64,000 nt of DNA, from assembly GCA_017458585.1 (NCBI GenBank), contig JAFTAJ010000012.1, positions 1 to 64,000 of the forward strand, in the 5' to 3' direction. Every line of letters begins with the position of its first letter. Positions within the stretch are counted from its first letter, which is position 1. The translations under genes and the position numbers were made by a program. Positions 61,637-64,000 of this stretch are shown here, piece by piece. Under the pieces are notes generated by a model. It made no database searches and was not told where the DNA came from. It was given only the letters and a program-made list of their open reading frames with translations. This DNA comes from Bacteroidaceae bacterium (GTDB taxonomy: Bacteria; Bacteroidota; Bacteroidia; Bacteroidales; Bacteroidaceae).

Positions 61637-62287
61637 CTAGATCCCGATTTGCCCGATAATCTTCTCCGCCATCTGTTTGCCGGCGACATAGGCTTTCTGC
61701 AAGTCATCTTCCCAGTGGAGGTCGCGCCACTGTCGCTTTGCCTCTTCGGAGAATCCTGCAAGTTCATAGCGGTCGTAGTTTTTTACCTGATAAGTGTTGT
61801 AGGCAATGAGGCGATCGGGCTGACCGAGAGCGGCGGTGATACAATACTCCATAGAGCCGTAGCCCTGGCTATTGTTCCTTTCAGGCGTTCCGTTCATCGT
61901 TTCGATTAGCAGTACGGGCATCTGCTTCGGGGCTGTCATACTGTAGTCGTTATATGAGAGCCAGGGGAAGGCCAATCGCTCCAGGAAGGTTCGCATCTGT
62001 CCCGTCACGTCGCCAAAGTAAATAGGCGAGCCCAGAGCCAGGCCATCAGCTGCTGCTATCTCTTCCAGAACCGGGGTTAGGGCATCTTTGAATTTGCAGA
62101 TATTTGATGCTTTCCCTTTTACCTTACATGCCATGCACGACATGCAGCCCTTGTAGTCCATATCATAGAGGCGTATAATTTTTGCCTCGACTCCAACAGA
62201 GCGGACTCCTGCTGCAACTTTTTCACACATGGCAGCCGTATTGAATTTCTTCCTTGGGCCACCGTCAATAATAACAATCTTCTTCAT
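61637..62287 (-). CDS. iron-sulfur-flavoprotein-like NAD(P)H oxidoreductase
   Basis: The protein has 216 residues. The FMN-binding opening KKIVIIDGGPRKKFNTAAM, then CMSCMACKVKG with C-x-x-C-x-x-C spacing expected for a small iron-sulfur site, then 'GLALGSPIYFGDVTGQMRTF', the family's substrate-side loop. It is related to the shorter gene at 63073-63612. It is probably involved in electron transfer or reduction of quinones or xenobiotics. It forms a minus-strand run with the DUF1349 lipoprotein and its paralogue. Confidence 0.85.
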   Translation of the reverse strand: MKKIVIIDGGPRKKFNTAAMCEKVAAGVRSVGVEAKIIRLYDMDYKGCMSCMACKVKGKASNICKFKDALTPVLEEIAAADGLALGSPIYFGDVTGQMRTFLERLAFPWLSYNDYSMTAPKQMPVLLIETMNGTPERNNSQGYGSMEYCITAALGQPDRLIAYNTYQVKNYDRYELAGFSEEAKRQWRDLHWEDDLQKAYVAGKQMAEKIIGQIGI

Positions 62288-62306
62288 TGTCGTACTTTTT
62301 TATCGG

Positions 62307-63047
62307 TTATTCTTTGTCCGGCTGCTGGCCGCCATGTGCCTTCCATGCACATTCGGTAATCTTCATGTCAGAGAAGAGGGCTGTGAATGATGATTCCTCA
62401 GGCGAACAGGCATAGATGCCAAACTGGATTTCATCGGCAGCTGCGTACATATGGCAGACGCGCATCTGACTGAACTCCACCCCATCGGTAGAGCATTCTA
62501 TGCAGTAGTCATCCTCACGTCGGGAGAATCGGTACCACATGGTCTTTACGTCGACAGGAATGGCTGTCGTGGCCCAGTCGGAATAGCCGTTGTTGGTGGC
62601 TACGCTGCCGAGATGCTGGAACTCCTCGTTCTCGTACTCAACAGAGCCTTTCAGCCAATTCTCACTGTCGAGATACATCACGATGCCACATTGGTCAAAG
62701 CGATGATGACTCTGCGTGAAGTCGGTCTTAACTACGAAACTGAAGAACTTCTCGCGTGTTTTCATCTGCAACACAGGCGCGTTGTCGTTCTGGAAGTGAT
62801 AATAGGTACGCTGCCATAGGTCGGTATGCGGAGCTGTCGTAATACGGATGGTATCTCCTTTTAGGTCAACTCCCGCCGGCTCCCTCGTCCATTGCAGTTT
62901 GCTTAGGTCGATTCGCCCACTATTGGCAAGAGCTGTCTTGACATCATCCACGAAATCTGCTGATTCGACCTTACTTTCTTTATTGTTGCAACCGGTCAGG
63001 ATAGCTGTTGTTACTGCTGCGAAAAGCAAGATGTTTTTTATCTTCAT
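62307..63047 (-). CDS. DUF1349-like lipoprotein
   Basis: The protein has 246 residues from the ATG at 63047 (MKIKNILLFAAVTTAILTGC, lipobox LTGC). The rest is one concanavalin-like sandwich: 'TDLWQRTYYHFQNDNAPVLQ', FSFVVKTDF, 'DQCGIVMYLDSENWLKGSVE', 'YCIECSTDGVEFSQMRVCHM', characteristic of DUF1349 proteins, which bind or act on carbohydrates in some cases. Specific function unknown. It lies between the two flavoprotein genes. Confidence 0.85.
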   Translation of the reverse strand: MKIKNILLFAAVTTAILTGCNNKESKVESADFVDDVKTALANSGRIDLSKLQWTREPAGVDLKGDTIRITTAPHTDLWQRTYYHFQNDNAPVLQMKTREKFFSFVVKTDFTQSHHRFDQCGIVMYLDSENWLKGSVEYENEEFQHLGSVATNNGYSDWATTAIPVDVKTMWYRFSRREDDYCIECSTDGVEFSQMRVCHMYAAADEIQFGIYACSPEESSFTALFSDMKITECAWKAHGGQQPDKE

Positions 63048-63072
63048 AATCAATAATTGTTTTATTTGAGTC

Positions 63073-63612
63073 TTAGCCAATACGCTTACCTAAATCGAAA
63101 GCTTCTTGCAGCTTGGGATTGCTCTCTATCTCGCGAGGGTCGTTCACACCTCCGCAGAACAAGCTTCCTGCCAGGCGACACTTGGGATAGCAGTCAATCC
63201 AACCTGTCAGGCCTGTTTCTGCTCGCTTCGGTGTCTGCTCTTCGTTCTCTGCAGCCGTTGTCAGCATATATACATCGCGGAACTGATAGTCTAAGGGGTA
63301 CATAGCGTTCATGCGGTCGATGAGCGTCTTCATCTGACCACTCATCTCATAATAGTAGATGGGAGTGGCCCAGCATACCACATCGGCCTTCAATACCTTT
63401 GCCATGATGTCGTTAACGTCATCGTTGATGACACACCGTCCCAGTTTCTGGCATCCAAAGCAGCCTTTGCAGAACTGGATGTTCTTACCAACGAGAGAAA
63501 TCTTCTCGACTTCGTTTCCGGCAGCCTTTGCGCCTTGAGCAAACTTGTCAGCGAGCATATCGCTGTTCGAGCCGTGCCGGAGGCTCGTGGAGATGACAAT
63601 TACTTTTTTCAT
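63073..63612 (-). CDS. flavodoxin-fold NAD(P)H oxidoreductase
   Basis: The protein has 179 residues. 'KKVIVISTSLRHGSNSDML' is the phosphate loop, FCKGCFGCQKLGRC holds C-x-x-C pairs, and 'VVCWATPIYYYEMSGQMKTL' and DRMNAMYPLDYQF complete the family pattern. It is a shorter relative of the 61637-62287 protein and may use the same kind of electron carrier. It is the first gene of the minus-strand flavoprotein/DUF1349 run. Confidence 0.85.
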   Translation of the reverse strand: MKKVIVISTSLRHGSNSDMLADKFAQGAKAAGNEVEKISLVGKNIQFCKGCFGCQKLGRCVINDDVNDIMAKVLKADVVCWATPIYYYEMSGQMKTLIDRMNAMYPLDYQFRDVYMLTTAAENEEQTPKRAETGLTGWIDCYPKCRLAGSLFCGGVNDPREIESNPKLQEAFDLGKRIG

Positions 63613-63659
63613 ATTATTGTTATTACTAGATTGCTTAAGGAGCCTACCCCTGTCCAGGC

Positions 63660-64000
63660 CTATCCTCTATCCCTCCCAAAGGGAAGTGGGGAAGAAAGGA
63701 GGGAAGAAAGATGGGCCAGGAACTGTCCTGCTTGAGCACCGTCCATCTGTGTGTGGTGAAATTGGAAGGAAATGGGCAATGTGGTTTTGAGCCATCCTTT
63801 GCGATAGCGGCCCCATAAGAGCATTGGGTTGCAGAATAGGTCGGTATATTGATTGACAATGCTGTCGAGTTCTGTTTCAACCATAGCCGATGTGCCAATT
63901 ACCATTGCGTCATTTGTGTATGAGTTCTTGCAGGACATGCAGACGGCTTGTGTCAGACTCATATAATCGGCACAGAACTGTTCCAAATCGAGTGTGAAGG
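63660..64000 (-). CDS. chloramphenicol acetyltransferase-like protein, C-terminal part
   Basis: The gene is open at the window edge, so only about 113 residues are seen. The catalytic block 'PISFQFHHTQMDGAQAGQF' matches the HHxxxDG of CAT-family trimers, preceded by 'LFCNPMLLWGRYRKGWLKTT'. The last residues (LLSSPLPFGRDRG) are encoded by C/T-rich repeat DNA. It would transfer acetyl from acetyl-CoA; whether chloramphenicol is the substrate cannot be told from this part. Confidence 0.82.
   Translation of the reverse strand, partial: FTLDLEQFCADYMSLTQAVCMSCKNSYTNDAMVIGTSAMVETELDSIVNQYTDLFCNPMLLWGRYRKGWLKTTLPISFQFHHTQMDGAQAGQFLAHLSSLLSSPLPFGRDRG

Overview
The window looks like a chromosome segment of a host-associated Bacteroidota species, most likely Prevotella-like. 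The evidence is Bacteroidota promoters (-7 TAnnTTTG, -33 TTTG about 19 bp upstream), lack of Shine-Dalgarno reliance, BspA-type leucine-rich-repeat surface proteins, NspC, a short-type Pgi, and many secreted proteins that end in a short 'YDLxGRK...G.YI..GKKV' tail resembling type IX secretion C-terminal signals.

Region 1 (1-16.3 kb) holds an HU-family protein followed by a minus-strand tandem array of cassettes. Each intact cassette reads: Bacteroidota promoter, leader, large secreted protein (LRR or LamG/GDPD), one or two 57-61 residue acidic peptides (MKKxYIxP... ...FWGGSIFDDTDEE...), then a 33-36 nt GCAGCCG hairpin. Four cassettes are intact (two small genes in the first). A fifth keeps only the peptide's last 21 residues plus its hairpin, and a sixth hairpin lies beside a NUDIX 3' fragment. 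Two cassettes share a leader of about 250 nt containing a G9/G10 tract. I regard this array as the best candidate for an undescribed system.

Region 2 (16.3-19.1 kb) is an AbiEi/AbiEii-type toxin-antitoxin pair sitting between two copies of a 23-bp stretch of the NUDIX gene, then the NUDIX gene and tRNA-Phe.

Region 3 (19.4-37.9 kb) is mostly housekeeping: a GxxExxY protein, GH20 hexosaminidase, aroC, SlyD-like PPIase, a lipoprotein, thiL-lpxK-sppA, an FtsB/DivIC-like protein, a Cys/Lys-rich exported protein, HAD phosphatase-pgi-lysS, queC-queF and dnaX.

Region 4 (37.9-52.3 kb) has a mucin-oriented pair (sialidase and M60 metallopeptidase). The M60 gene has a frameshift at a (GGATTGA)3 heptamer that removes its C-terminal tail. 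Next come an OmpA protein and a co-directional HPr-kinase-like / S24-S26 peptidase-like / PqqD / HAD-like / membrane protein cluster.

Region 5 (52.3-64 kb) holds galE, nspC, a decayed tRNA-Gly copy with the intact tRNA-Gly, pheS, an ABC transporter, a palindromic repeat array, nadK/pdxJ (divergent), a DJ-1/PfpI protein, ispD, two iron-sulfur-flavoprotein-like oxidoreductases, a DUF1349 lipoprotein and the end of a CAT-like acetyltransferase cut by the window edge.

Two repeat habits run through the window. Degenerate 7-nt tandem repeats (TTGACCA/TTGAACA/GGAGTTA types) lie between genes and inside coding regions. Short direct repeats spaced at 11, 21, 22 or 33 bp (whole helical turns) lie in AT-rich intergenic DNA.
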